A DNA stretch of 64,000 bases from contig NZ_JASKMS010000002.1 in NCBI RefSeq assembly GCF_030124145.1, positions 448,289 to 512,288 on the forward strand, in the 5' to 3' direction. The stretch is from Streptomyces sp. 378. GTDB taxonomy: Bacteria > Actinomycetota > Actinomycetes > Streptomycetales > Streptomycetaceae. The notes under the pieces were generated by a model. It was not told the origin of the DNA. It worked only from the letters and a program-made list of their open reading frames with translations, and searched no databases. A program made the position numbers and the translations under genes. This document shows positions 8,363 to 16,823 of the stretch, piece after piece (positions within the stretch are counted from its first letter, which is position 1; every line of letters begins with the position of its first letter).

Positions 8363-9235
8363 TCAGATGACGGGGGGCCGGCCCAGCCGGGTCAGCCGCC
8401 ACACCGTACGCCACTTCATGGGCCGGCGGGGGCCGCAGGAACTGGTCCAGCCCTCGCGGAATCCGCCGAACCAGGCCCGCAGCGCACTGCGGGAGGGACG
8501 GCGCAGGAGAGTGAGCAGCAGCCACACGCCGAGGTAGACCGGGACGAGCGGCGCGGGAAGGTTGCGGCGGGCCAGCCAGACGCGGTTGCGGGCGACCATG
8601 CGGTGGTAGACCGCGTGCCGTGAGGGGGCGGTCGTCGGGTGGTACAGCACCATGTCGGACCGGTAGTCGATCATCCAGCCCGCGTCGAGGGCCCGCCATG
8701 CCAGGTCGGTTTCCTCGTGGGCGTAGAAGAACTCGTCCGGGAGTCCGCCGACGTCGGCGAAGACGCGGGTGCGGACGGCGTTGGCACCGCCGAGGAAGGT
8801 GGTGACGCGGGAGGAGCGCATCGGGTCGGAGGCCCGCAGCCGGGGCACGTGGCGGCGCTGGGTGACGCCGGTCTCGGGGTCGGCTATGCGGAAACTCACG
8901 ATGCCGAGCTTCGGGTCGGCCTCGAACGCCTCGCGGCACAGCTCGGCCGTGTCGTGGCCCGCGAGCAGCCCGTCGTCGTCCAGGAAGAGCAGGATGTCGA
9001 CGTCCCGGCCGGCCGGGCCGAAGGCCTCGACGCCGACGTTGCGGCCGCCGGGGATGCCGAGGTTCTCGGGCAGTTCGATCGTGCGGACGCCTTCGGGGAC
9101 GTCCGGCACCGGCGAGCCGTTGCCGACGACGACCACCGCGACCGGGTCGCCGTCCTGCTTGGCGACGGAGTCGAGGAGGGCGCGCAGTTCCTCGGGCCGG
9201 TTGCCCATCGTGATGATGACTGCGCCGACCTTCAT
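8363..9235 (-). CDS. Family 2 glycosyltransferase
   Basis: About 290 residues with a GT-A fold. N-terminal VGAVIITMGNRPEELRALLDSV, metal/nucleotide-binding acidic motif in ILLFLDDDGLL, and the acceptor-site HEETDLAWRALDAGW (ED-type motif) are visible. The C-terminal part carries one hydrophobic helix near VPVYLGVWLLLTLL, suggesting membrane association. I start at the ATG at 9235, 5 nt after the stop of the CDP-alcohol phosphotransferase gene; the much longer open frame upstream overlaps that gene and is not coding. It probably builds or decorates the glycan exported by the neighbouring TagGH-like transporter. Donor and acceptor are unknown. Confidence 0.9.
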   Translation of the reverse strand: MKVGAVIITMGNRPEELRALLDSVAKQDGDPVAVVVVGNGSPVPDVPEGVRTIELPENLGIPGGRNVGVEAFGPAGRDVDILLFLDDDGLLAGHDTAELCREAFEADPKLGIVSFRIADPETGVTQRRHVPRLRASDPMRSSRVTTFLGGANAVRTRVFADVGGLPDEFFYAHEETDLAWRALDAGWMIDYRSDMVLYHPTTAPSRHAVYHRMVARNRVWLARRNLPAPLVPVYLGVWLLLTLLRRPSRSALRAWFGGFREGWTSSCGPRRPMKWRTVWRLTRLGRPPVI

Positions 9236-9240
9236 ACCGC

Positions 9241-10020
9241 TCACTTCAGCCTGCTCGAGGCGAGGATGGACACGAGGTGCAGCAGGGTCTGCACCAGCGC
9301 GATGCCGGCCATCACCGCCACGCCGAGGCGCGTGAAGAACAGGTCGCCGCGGGTCTGGTCGACGATCGCCAGCACCAGGACCAGCAGGGAGGCCTCGATG
9401 CCGAGGATCAGCCGGTGGAACTTCAGGGCGGCCGCGGCCTTGCGGGCCAGCGCCATGCCGGAGGAGCGCATCTCGGCGGCGGCTTCCTTGACCGGCGGCT
9501 TGCCGGCCTGGTGCCGGGCGACGCCGACGAGGTCGGTCTCGGCCTTGATCAGGATGGCGCCGAGCGCGGCCAGGGTGCCGAGGAAGGCCCACAGCCAGTC
9601 GATGCGGCCACTGCCCCACGGGTCGGCGGCGCGCAGGCCGAAGCCGGTGAGCACCGCGGCGTCGGTGAGGTAGGCGCCGACGCGGTCCAGATAGACGCCG
9701 TTGAGCGAGTACTGCTTCTTCCAGCGCGCTATCTCGCCGTCGACGCAGTCCAGCAAGAGGTACATCTGGACGCACACCACGCCGAGCACGGCACCCGCGA
9801 TCCCCGGCACGAGCAGTGCCGGGGCCGCGAGCACGCCGAAGACGGTCATCAGATACGTGAGCTGGTTGGGCGTGACCCTGGTGTTGACCAGGTAGCGGTC
9901 GACCCGCAGGGACACCTCGCGCATGTAGAGGCGTCCCATCCAGTGCTCACCGCTGCGCCTGTCCTTCACCCCTGGGGGGTGGACGACGGGGCGGAGTTCA
10001 GCTACCGATGGCCTTGACAT
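9241..10020 (-). CDS. CDP-alcohol phosphatidyltransferase family protein
   Basis: Integral membrane transferase, 259 residues, moving a phospho-alcohol from a CDP-alcohol to an acceptor hydroxyl. The complete family motif D-x2-DG-x2-AR-x(n)-G-x3-D-x3-D is present from D91 to D120 (DCVDGEIAR, then G-x3-D-x3-D). Hydrophobic segments flank it. Its first 23 bases overlap the end of the dehydrogenase gene. With a cytidylyltransferase and a polyol-phosphate dehydrogenase next to it, the likely donor is the CDP-polyol made by those enzymes rather than CDP-diacylglycerol, but this is inference. Confidence 0.9.
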   Translation of the reverse strand: MSRPSVAELRPVVHPPGVKDRRSGEHWMGRLYMREVSLRVDRYLVNTRVTPNQLTYLMTVFGVLAAPALLVPGIAGAVLGVVCVQMYLLLDCVDGEIARWKKQYSLNGVYLDRVGAYLTDAAVLTGFGLRAADPWGSGRIDWLWAFLGTLAALGAILIKAETDLVGVARHQAGKPPVKEAAAEMRSSGMALARKAAAALKFHRLILGIEASLLVLVLAIVDQTRGDLFFTRLGVAVMAGIALVQTLLHLVSILASSRLK

Positions 10021-11059
10021 AGTCGGCGTAGGTGTCCTTGATCTGTTCGGTGTTCAGGTCGAGGTGTTCGAGGATGGTGTAGCGGCCGGGCCGGGTCTCC
10101 GGGGCGAACTCGACGGCCTTGACGAACTCGTCCGTCGTGAAGCCGATCTCGTCCGGCAGCACGGGCAGGCCGTGCCGGCGCAGCACTTCCGCCATGTACG
10201 CCGATTCCTCGTGCGCGCCGCGCAGCCACATCGCGAAGGCCGCGCCGAGACCGCACTGCTCGCCGTGGGCGGCCGCGCGCTTCGGGTAGAGCAGGTCGAA
10301 GGCGTGGTTGATCTCGTGGCACGCCCCGGAGGAAGGCCGCGAGTCGCCCGACACCGACATGGCGATGCCGCTGAGGACCAGCGCCTCGGCCAGCACCTGG
10401 AGGAAGTCGTTGTCCCCGATGCCGCCCGGGTGCCGCAGTACGGCTTCGCCGGCCTGGCGGGCCATGGCCGCGGCGAGGCCGTCGATCCGCTCGCCCTTGA
10501 CCCGGTTGGCCAGCTCCCAGTCCGCGATCGCGGAGACGTTGGAGACGGCGTCGCCGATGCCGGCGCGGACGTAACGGACCGGGGCCTCGCGGATGACGTC
10601 CAGGTCGATGACGACCGCGATCGGGTTCGGCACACCGTAGGAGCCGCGGCCCGCGTCGTTGTCGAGGGTGGCGACCGGGGAGCACAGGCCGTCGTGCGCG
10701 AGGTTCGTCGGCACGGCGACCAGGGGCAGGCCGACGCGTGCCGCGGCGAACTTGGCGCAATCGATGATCTTGCCGCCGCCGAGGCCGACGACCGCGTCGA
10801 AGTGGCCGGCCTTCATGTCGCTCGCCAGCCGGACCGCGTCGTCGAGGGTGCCGCCGCCGACCTCGTACCAGGTGGCGCCGGGCATGCTCGGCGAGATGCG
10901 CTCACGCAGCTTGGCGCCGGAGCCGCCGCTGACGGCGACGGCGAGGCGGCCGGAGTGCGAGATGCGCTCGTCGGCGAGGACGCACGCCAGGTCGTCGAGG
11001 GCACCCGGACGGATGTCGACGACGAGCGGCGAGGGGATGAGGCGGGTCAGTACTGGCAC
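9998..11059 (-). CDS. Glycerol-1-phosphate dehydrogenase-like iron/zinc alcohol dehydrogenase
   Basis: About 353 residues, NAD(P)-dependent polyol-phosphate dehydrogenase fold. The GGGKIID dinucleotide motif at about 94-100 is followed by VAVPTNLAHDGLCSP, a segment typical of the G1P dehydrogenase branch (archaeal EgsA, Bacillus AraM) rather than ordinary iron alcohol dehydrogenases. Metal-ligand candidates are D170, H248 or H252, and H265. The GTG at 11059 lies inside the end of the cytidylyltransferase gene with GGGAG 5-6 nt upstream; the longer upstream open frame is not credible. Likely role: reduce dihydroxyacetone phosphate (or a related keto-phosphate) to the polyol phosphate that the next enzyme activates with CTP. 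Substrate is unproven. Confidence 0.88.
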   Translation of the reverse strand: MPVLTRLIPSPLVVDIRPGALDDLACVLADERISHSGRLAVAVSGGSGAKLRERISPSMPGATWYEVGGGTLDDAVRLASDMKAGHFDAVVGLGGGKIIDCAKFAAARVGLPLVAVPTNLAHDGLCSPVATLDNDAGRGSYGVPNPIAVVIDLDVIREAPVRYVRAGIGDAVSNVSAIADWELANRVKGERIDGLAAAMARQAGEAVLRHPGGIGDNDFLQVLAEALVLSGIAMSVSGDSRPSSGACHEINHAFDLLYPKRAAAHGEQCGLGAAFAMWLRGAHEESAYMAEVLRRHGLPVLPDEIGFTTDEFVKAVEFAPETRPGRYTILEHLDLNTEQIKDTYADYVKAIGS

Positions 11060-11799
11060 GCGATCTCCCGTCCACGGGCGAGGTCGTCGTGGTTGTCGAT
11101 CTCCACCCACTTGACGTCGCCGATCGGCGCCACGTCGATACGGAAGCCGCGGTTGACCAGCTCCTGGTAGCCGTGCTCGTAGAACTGCTGCGGGTCGGTC
11201 TCCCACACGGTCTTGAGCGCGTCGGCCAGCTCGGGAGCCGCGTCGCCCTCGATCAGCGTGACGCCGATGTACTCGCCGGTGGCCTCGGCGGGGTCCATCA
11301 GCTTGGTGATCTTCGTCATGCCGTGGGCGGGGTCGACGACGACCTTCATCTCCTCGTCGGCCAGGTCCTTGACCGTGTCCAGAGCGAGGATGATCTTCTT
11401 GCCGTCGCCGCGGGCGGCGAGCAGCGTCTTCTCGACGGAGACCGGGTGGACGGTGTCGCCGTTGGCGAGGATCACCCCGTCCTTGAGGGCGTCACGCCCG
11501 CACCACAGGGAGTAGGCGTTGTTCCACTCCTCGGCCTTGTCGTTGTCGATGAGGGTGAGCTGGAGGCCGTACTTCCGCTCAAGGGCTTCCTTGCGCGCGT
11601 ACACGGCTTCCTTGCGGTAGCCGACGATGACCGCGACCTCGGTGAGACCGATCTCGGCGAAGTTGCCGAGGGTCAGGTCGAGAACCGTGGGTTCGCCTTC
11701 TATGCCCGCGGGGCCCACCGGCACCAGCGCCTTGGGCAGGCTGTCGGTGTAGGGACGCAGGCGCCGTCCGGCGCCGGCCGCGAGCACGAGGCCGATCAT
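11047..11799 (-). CDS. LicC-like CTP:phospho-alcohol cytidylyltransferase
   Basis: Sugar-nucleotidyltransferase fold, 250 residues. The N-terminal nucleotide motif LAAGAGRRLRPYT with PKALVPV, the Asn-rich EEWNNAYSLW segment seen in LicC/PntC-type cytidylyltransferases, and the metal site around ILANGDTVHP are visible. It should make CDP-activated phospho-alcohol from CTP. ATG at 11799 overlaps the preceding stop (ATGA), and its own end overlaps the dehydrogenase start by 13 nt, so the operon is tightly coupled. No phosphonate (PepM) gene is near, so glycerol-1-phosphate from the neighbouring enzyme is a better guess than choline or 2-aminoethylphosphonate. Confidence 0.87.
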   Translation of the reverse strand: MIGLVLAAGAGRRLRPYTDSLPKALVPVGPAGIEGEPTVLDLTLGNFAEIGLTEVAVIVGYRKEAVYARKEALERKYGLQLTLIDNDKAEEWNNAYSLWCGRDALKDGVILANGDTVHPVSVEKTLLAARGDGKKIILALDTVKDLADEEMKVVVDPAHGMTKITKLMDPAEATGEYIGVTLIEGDAAPELADALKTVWETDPQQFYEHGYQELVNRGFRIDVAPIGDVKWVEIDNHDDLARGREIACQY

Positions 11800-13610
11800 G
11801 CGGGTTCTCCTTCATCGTGTACGGCGGGTGCGCCACCCCGGTGGGCGGCGACCCAGAAGCGGATGCTCTCGACGAGCACCACCAGGGCGACGGCCACGGC
11901 CAGTGCCGTGAGCGCGACCTTGAACTGCGAGGCGGTGAGCAGCGCGGCGAGGACGGTGACCAGCAGCGTCCGCCCGTCGTGCCCCCCGATGGAGCGCACC
12001 AGCCAGGCCGGGGGCGCTCCGGCGTCGCCGCGAATGCGGTAGACCGTGTCGTAGTGATGGTAGGCGACCGCGGCCACCAGCCCGAAAGCCGCAGGAAGGG
12101 CTCCGTTCACGTCCGCTCGGGCCGCGAGGACGAGGACGGTGCCGTATTCGGCGGCACGGAAGACCGGGGGGACGAGCCAGTCGAGGGGGCCCTTGAGGGG
12201 GCGGGCGACGGCGAGGCCGGAGGTCAGGGCGTAGCCGAGGGCCACGACGATCGGCCAGGGGCCGCCGAAGTCCGTCAGCGCCGCGGTGAGGACGACAGCC
12301 AGACCGCCGAGCAGGGCGACGGCGGGGGCGGTGAAGCCCGGCAGCTTGCGGGCGGCCTTCTTGAACGCCTCTGCGAAGCCCTGCGCGAGCGGGCCGCTGT
12401 CGGCGAGGTCGGCCAGGGCGCCGGCCGCCCGGTCGGTCCGCTCGGCCTTGCGGGTCAGCGACCGCAGCACCCGCCCCGCCGTGGTGTACGCCGCCGCGAA
12501 GGCGCAGCCGATGAGCAGCGCGTAGAAGGTGATGCGGGGGGTGGTGACGGCGGTGAGGACCGCGATCATCGCCCAGCGCTCACCGATGGGCAGCACGATC
12601 ATCCGCCGCACCCAGACCGTCCAGCCGACGCTGTCGAGCTTGTCGGAGAGGGCGGCGGTGGGACTGGTGTTGGCGGTGGCGTCGTGGTTGGCCTCGTTGA
12701 AGGAGAAGTCCACGACGTGCCGGCAGGTCTGCAGGACCATCGCGCCGAGGGCCAGGGCCCAGACATCGTCGCCGCCGCGGGCCGCGCCGAGGGCGAGGCC
12801 GGCGTAGTAGGCGTACTCCTTGGCCCGGTCGAAGGTGGCGTCCAGCCAGGCGCCGAGCGTGGAGTACTGCAGCGAGTAGCGGGCGAGCTGGCCGTCGGTG
12901 CAGTCCAGCACGAAGGACGCGATCAGCAGGACGCCGGCCGCGACGAAGCCGCCGCGGGTGCCGGTGGCCGCGCAGGCCGCCGCTATGAGGGCGGTGAGCA
13001 GCGAGGCGGTGGTGACCTGGTTCGGCGTGAGGCCCCGGCGGGCGCACCAGCGGGCGAGGTAGCGGGAGTACGGGCTGATGCAGAAGGTGGTGAAGAAGCC
13101 GTCGCGGGCCTTCACGGCCGACTTCAGGCGTACGGCCTCGTCGTCGACGTCCGCGACCGCCTGCCGGGCCTCGTTGCGGGCCTGCGGGTCGGCGGGGACG
13201 GCGGCGACCAGGGTGCCCAGCTCGGGGCGGTGCACGTCGGTGTCGTCGGCGTCGAGGGCGGTGAGGATGCGGTCGGCGAGGCTGTCGACCAGGGTGGTGC
13301 CGCCGCCGGCCGAGTTCTCGCGGGCCATCGCCCGGGTCAGTGCCTGACGGCCGGCGGGCTGAGCGGTGACGGCGCCGGGGATCGCGGAGAGCGGGAAGCG
13401 GGGGTCGGTGAGACCGAGGCGCAGCGCGTGCACGTGCCCCACGAACCGGGCGTCGACCAGCGCGACCCGTTCGTCGCCCGGCACCTCGGCGAGGAGCGTC
13501 TCGGCCTCGACGGCGTCGGGCGCGGTCCGCACGTCGAACCCGAGGGCGCGCAGGTCGGCCTCGATCGACGATCCGGGGACCGGCTGGCCGGTGAGGATGG
13601 CGGTCGACAA
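11796..13610 (-). CDS. CDP-alcohol phosphotransferase with extra N-terminal and C-terminal domains (DUF5941-type)
   Basis: 604 residues in three parts. Residues 1-160 are a soluble alpha/beta domain of unknown role (LVDARFVGHVHAL, then an Ala/Arg helix). Residues 190-340 are a membrane CDP-alcohol transferase core with the full motif from D236 to D261 (DCTDGQLAR, G253, D257, D261). Residues about 345-600 contain five or more further membrane segments ending in the DUF5941-like region with YHHYDTVYRIRG. Start is a TTG at 13610 with AGGGAG 9 nt upstream. The soluble domain could be a degenerate nucleotidyltransferase, as CDP-alcohol transferases fused to cytidylyltransferases exist, but I see no catalytic loop. 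First gene of the seven-gene operon. Confidence 0.85.
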   Translation of the reverse strand: MSTAILTGQPVPGSSIEADLRALGFDVRTAPDAVEAETLLAEVPGDERVALVDARFVGHVHALRLGLTDPRFPLSAIPGAVTAQPAGRQALTRAMARENSAGGGTTLVDSLADRILTALDADDTDVHRPELGTLVAAVPADPQARNEARQAVADVDDEAVRLKSAVKARDGFFTTFCISPYSRYLARWCARRGLTPNQVTTASLLTALIAAACAATGTRGGFVAAGVLLIASFVLDCTDGQLARYSLQYSTLGAWLDATFDRAKEYAYYAGLALGAARGGDDVWALALGAMVLQTCRHVVDFSFNEANHDATANTSPTAALSDKLDSVGWTVWVRRMIVLPIGERWAMIAVLTAVTTPRITFYALLIGCAFAAAYTTAGRVLRSLTRKAERTDRAAGALADLADSGPLAQGFAEAFKKAARKLPGFTAPAVALLGGLAVVLTAALTDFGGPWPIVVALGYALTSGLAVARPLKGPLDWLVPPVFRAAEYGTVLVLAARADVNGALPAAFGLVAAVAYHHYDTVYRIRGDAGAPPAWLVRSIGGHDGRTLLVTVLAALLTASQFKVALTALAVAVALVVLVESIRFWVAAHRGGAPAVHDEGEPA

Positions 13611-13888
13611 CCGAATTCACTCCCTGGGTACCGACGCGTCCGCGCCGGTGACGTACATGGTGGGGGTGCCCTCTCCGGTGGCTCCCGGGCGGCATGTCGG
13701 CAGAGGGTATCGGATGCCGCGAAGGCCCCGTTCACCGGCCGTTCGGCGGATGGATCGACGCGGTTCGCACAAGCCCCTGCCGCGATCATCATCGGGGATC
13801 CGGGGCCCGCCCCACAAACCGCGCCTGCCAGAGCGGACATCGGGGACCTGGTGTGGCGCCCGTCCGGGGCCGCATAGGGTGGGCGACC
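13611..13888. promoter_or_regulatory. Divergent promoter region between the exporter operon and galE
   Basis: A 278-bp gap from which both transcription units must start. A TAGGGT at 13875-13880 lies 8 bp before the galE ATG and could be a -10 element giving a nearly leaderless message, but I find no good -35. No clear palindromic operator was seen. Confidence 0.35.
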
Positions 13889-14878
13889 ATGACGTGGCTG
13901 ATCACCGGCGGTGCCGGCTATATCGGAGCCCATGTGGCCAGGGCCATGACCGAGGCCGGGGAGCGTGTCCTCGCCCTGGACGACCTCTCGGCCGGGGTGC
14001 CCGCCCGGCTCCCGGCCGATGTCCCGCTCGTGCGGGGCTCGTCGCTGGACGGGGAGCTGCTGAAGCGGACCTTCGCCGAGCACGGTGTGACGGGTGTGGT
14101 GCATCTCGCGGCGCGCAAACAGGTCGCCGAGTCCGTGGCACAGCCCACGCGCTACTACCGGGAGAACGTCGGCGGCCTGGTGACGCTGCTGGACGCGGTG
14201 GCCGAAGCCGGGATCGAGCGTTTCGTGTTCTCCTCGTCGGCCGCCGTCTACGGCGACCCGGGTGTGGACCTCATCACGGAGGACAGCCCGTGCGCGCCGG
14301 TGAACCCGTACGGCGAGACCAAGCTCGCCGGGGAGTGGCTGGTGCGGGCGGCGGGAGAAGCGCACGGGATCTCCACCGTATGCCTGCGCTATTTCAACGT
14401 GGCGGGCGCTGCCGCGCCGGAACTGGCGGACACGGGTGTCTTCAACATCGTTCCGATGGTCTTCGACCGGCTGACGCGTGACGAGGCGCCCAGGATCTTC
14501 GGTGACGACTATCCGACCCCGGACGGCACCTGCGTGCGTGACTACATCCACGTGGCCGACCTGGCCGAGGCCCATCTGGCGGCGGCCCGGCGGCTGGCCG
14601 AGGGCGGCCTCACAGGAGATCTGACGGTCAACATCGGCCGCGGCGAGGGCGTCTCGGTCCGTGAGCTCATCACGGTCATCGGCGAGGTCACCGGTGACCG
14701 CCGGCCCCCGCTCGTCGAGGACCGGCGTCCCGGTGACGCCCCGCGGGCGGTGGCGTCGGCCGCCCGGGCTGCCGCCGAACTCGGCTGGACGGCCCGGCGC
14801 GGGGTGCGCGAGATGGCCGAGTCGGCCTGGCGGGGCTGGCGACTGCACCACGCTCCCGAGCCCCTGCAGGTGCCCTGA
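13889..14878 (+). CDS. galE: UDP-glucose 4-epimerase
   Basis: Short-chain dehydrogenase/reductase of the extended class, 329 residues, interconverting UDP-glucose and UDP-galactose (or N-acetyl forms). NAD motif GGAGYIG at 7-13; catalytic Ser in FSSSAAVYG (about 116-117), Tyr141 and Lys145 in YGETK; substrate segment RYFNVAGA and CVRDYIHV follow. The ATG at 13889 lies eight bases after TAGGGT and lacks a strong ribosome site. Divergent from the exporter operon, so it may supply UDP-galactose to its glycosyltransferase, although it could serve general metabolism. Confidence 0.92.
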   Translation: MTWLITGGAGYIGAHVARAMTEAGERVLALDDLSAGVPARLPADVPLVRGSSLDGELLKRTFAEHGVTGVVHLAARKQVAESVAQPTRYYRENVGGLVTLLDAVAEAGIERFVFSSSAAVYGDPGVDLITEDSPCAPVNPYGETKLAGEWLVRAAGEAHGISTVCLRYFNVAGAAAPELADTGVFNIVPMVFDRLTRDEAPRIFGDDYPTPDGTCVRDYIHVADLAEAHLAAARRLAEGGLTGDLTVNIGRGEGVSVRELITVIGEVTGDRRPPLVEDRRPGDAPRAVASAARAAAELGWTARRGVREMAESAWRGWRLHHAPEPLQVP

Positions 14879-14908
14879 CCTGCCCATCGTTTGCGCAGGT
14901 CAGGGCAC
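14870..14908 (+). terminator. Terminator overlapping the galE stop
   Basis: Perfect 14-bp inverted repeat (14870-14883 and 14895-14908) with an 11-nt loop. The left arm contains the galE stop codon, so the hairpin forms as the ribosome releases. Confidence 0.8.
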
Positions 14909-15007
14909 ATGACAACGGTGTTCAGTGCCGCGTTGCGCATACCCCCTCCCCGTAGTTCACTGGGGTGCCCGAGCACGATCAGGCGGACACACGGAGGCTG
15001 ACTTCTC

Positions 15008-15946
15008 ATGGGGGCTGGGCATGATCACGGGCACGCGCACGGCGCGGCGGCCGGCGGTACGGCGACCTCGGCGTACCGCGGCAGGCTGCGCATGGCGCTG
15101 GCGATCACGCTCGGCATCGTGGTCGTGCAGGTCGTCGGCGGTCTCCTCGCCGACTCGCTCGCCCTCGTCGCGGACTCGGCCCACATGGCGACGGACGCCC
15201 TGGGTCTCGGCATGGCGCTGCTCGCGATCCACTTCGCGAACCGGCCGCCCAGCGAGCGGGCCACCTTCGGTTACGCCCGGGCCGAGATCCTCGCCGCCCT
15301 GGCCAACTGCCTGCTGCTGCTGGGCGTGGGCGGGTACGTCGTGTACGAGTCGGTCCAGCGCTTCATCACGCCGGCTCAGACCGAGGGCCGGCTGGCGCTG
15401 CTGTTCGGCGTGATCGGCCTGGCGGCGAACCTGGTGTCGCTGTCGCTGCTGATGCGCGGGCAGAAGGAGAGCCTGAACGTGCGGGGCGCTTTCCTGGAGG
15501 TGGCGGCGGACGCCCTGGGTTCGGTCACGGTGATCGTCTCGTCTTCGGTGATCATGCTCACGGGCTGGCAGGCCGCCGACCCGATCGCCTCGCTCGTCAT
15601 CGCGCTGATGATCGCGCCCCGGACGTGGAAGCTGCTGAGCGAGACGCTCTCCGTGCTGCTGGAGGCCGCCCCCAAGGGCGTCGACATGGCGGAGGTGCGC
15701 TCGCACATCCTCGCCACGAACGGTGTCGAGGACGTCCACGACCTGCACGCCTGGACGATCACCTCCGGCATGCCGGTGCTGTCGGCACACGTGGTCGTCA
15801 GCTCGGAGGCCCTGAACGCGATAGGCCACGAGAAGATGCTCCACGAGCTCCAGAGCTGCCTCGGCGACCACTTCGACGTGGAGCACTGCACGTTCCAGCT
15901 GGAACCGAGGGGTCACGCGGAGCACGAGGCGCGGCTCTGCCACTGA
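15008..15946 (+). CDS. Cation diffusion facilitator (Zn2+/Co2+-type exporter)
   Basis: 312 residues, proton-coupled divalent metal efflux across the cytoplasmic membrane. A His-rich N-terminus (HDHGHAHG) precedes six membrane segments. Metal site residues appear as ADSAHMATD in helix 2 and EVAADALGS in helix 5, the H/D-xxx-D pattern of zinc transporters. The C-terminal cytoplasmic domain has VEDVHDLHAWTI and ends in a second His cluster. ATG at 15008 is preceded by CGGAGG. It stands alone between two hairpins. Zinc is the most likely substrate by the HD-HD quartet; no Zur box was recognised upstream. Confidence 0.93.
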   Translation: MGAGHDHGHAHGAAAGGTATSAYRGRLRMALAITLGIVVVQVVGGLLADSLALVADSAHMATDALGLGMALLAIHFANRPPSERATFGYARAEILAALANCLLLLGVGGYVVYESVQRFITPAQTEGRLALLFGVIGLAANLVSLSLLMRGQKESLNVRGAFLEVAADALGSVTVIVSSSVIMLTGWQAADPIASLVIALMIAPRTWKLLSETLSVLLEAAPKGVDMAEVRSHILATNGVEDVHDLHAWTITSGMPVLSAHVVVSSEALNAIGHEKMLHELQSCLGDHFDVEHCTFQLEPRGHAEHEARLCH

Positions 15947-16011
15947 GGGGGCGCGCTCCACTGCGAGTGCGCCGAGGAACGCAACCCTCCGCTGCTCGCC
16001 CGCGTCATGAG

Positions 16012-16030
16012 CCCCACAGCTCCGGTGGGG
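16012..16030 (+). terminator. Hairpin after CDF exporter gene
   Basis: Six-base stem CCCCAC/GTGGGG (16012-16017 and 16025-16030) followed by ACGATTTT, 65 bp after the stop. Modest but has the T-rich tail of an intrinsic terminator. The rest of 15947-16208 shows no gene. Confidence 0.5.
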
Positions 16031-16208
16031 ACGATTTTCCGCCTCCCTGGCCGGGCACGATCACCTACCGGGTCCCTACCCCGGCGTCCGACCGGTGCCG
16101 GCCGCGGTCCGCGCCACCGCGCGGGACATGCGGGCGTGCCGCGAAGTGCCGGGAGTGCCGGATTGGTACGGCAGACTTGGGGCGCGAAGACCGATGTGAA
16201 GGATGGGT

Positions 16209-16802
16209 ATGCCGATCACACCTGCCACCGCGACGCACACCCCGTCGAACGGCACCGCGGACGCGATTTTGCTGGAACTGGTCGACGAGGACGGCGTGAC
16301 GATCGGCACCGCGGAGAAGCTCGCCGCCCACCAGCCGCCCGGGCGGCTGCACCGCGCGTTCTCGGTGTTCCTCTTCGACGAGTACGGCCGGCTGCTGCTC
16401 CAGCAGCGCGCGCTGGGCAAGTACCACTCCCCCGGCGTGTGGTCCAACACCTGCTGCGGCCACCCCTACCCCGGCGAGGCGCCCTTCGCGGCGGCGGCAC
16501 GGCGCACGTTCGAGGAGCTCGGCGCCTCCCCGTCCCTGCTGGCCGAGGCGGGCACGGTCCGCTACAACCACCCGGACCCGGAGTCCGGTCTGGTGGAGCA
16601 GGAGTACAACCACCTCTTCATCGGCATGGTGCAGGCCGTGGTGCGGCCAGACCCGGAGGAGGTGGCGTCGACGGTCTTCGTGACCCCGCCGGAGCTCGCG
16701 GAGCGGCACGCCAAGGACACCTTCTCGTCCTGGTTCATGACCGTCCTCGACGCGGCCCGGCCGGCGATCAGGGAGCTGACGGGCCCGTCGGCGGGCTGGT
16801 GA
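16209..16802 (+). CDS. idi: Isopentenyl-diphosphate isomerase, type I
   Basis: Nudix-fold enzyme, about 197 residues, interconverting IPP and DMAPP for isoprenoid synthesis. Active-site Cys83 in TCCGHP, Nudix region with ARRTFEELG, and the metal-binding EQEYNHLF segment are present. I prefer the ATG at 16209 because AAGG lies 6 nt upstream; an ATG six bases earlier would leave no room for it. It stands outside the hopanoid operon but feeds the same pathway. Converges on the next gene with a 21-nt gap holding a small hairpin. Confidence 0.94.
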   Translation: MPITPATATHTPSNGTADAILLELVDEDGVTIGTAEKLAAHQPPGRLHRAFSVFLFDEYGRLLLQQRALGKYHSPGVWSNTCCGHPYPGEAPFAAAARRTFEELGASPSLLAEAGTVRYNHPDPESGLVEQEYNHLFIGMVQAVVRPDPEEVASTVFVTPPELAERHAKDTFSSWFMTVLDAARPAIRELTGPSAGW

Positions 16803-16808
16803 GTCCGG

Positions 16809-16822
16809 CCCCGGCGGCGGGG
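16809..16822. terminator. Short hairpin between convergent idi and ATPase genes
   Basis: CCCCG-GCGG-CGGGG, five base pairs, in the 21-nt gap between the two converging stops. Too short to be sure that it terminates either gene. Confidence 0.35.
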
Positions 16823-16823
16823 T

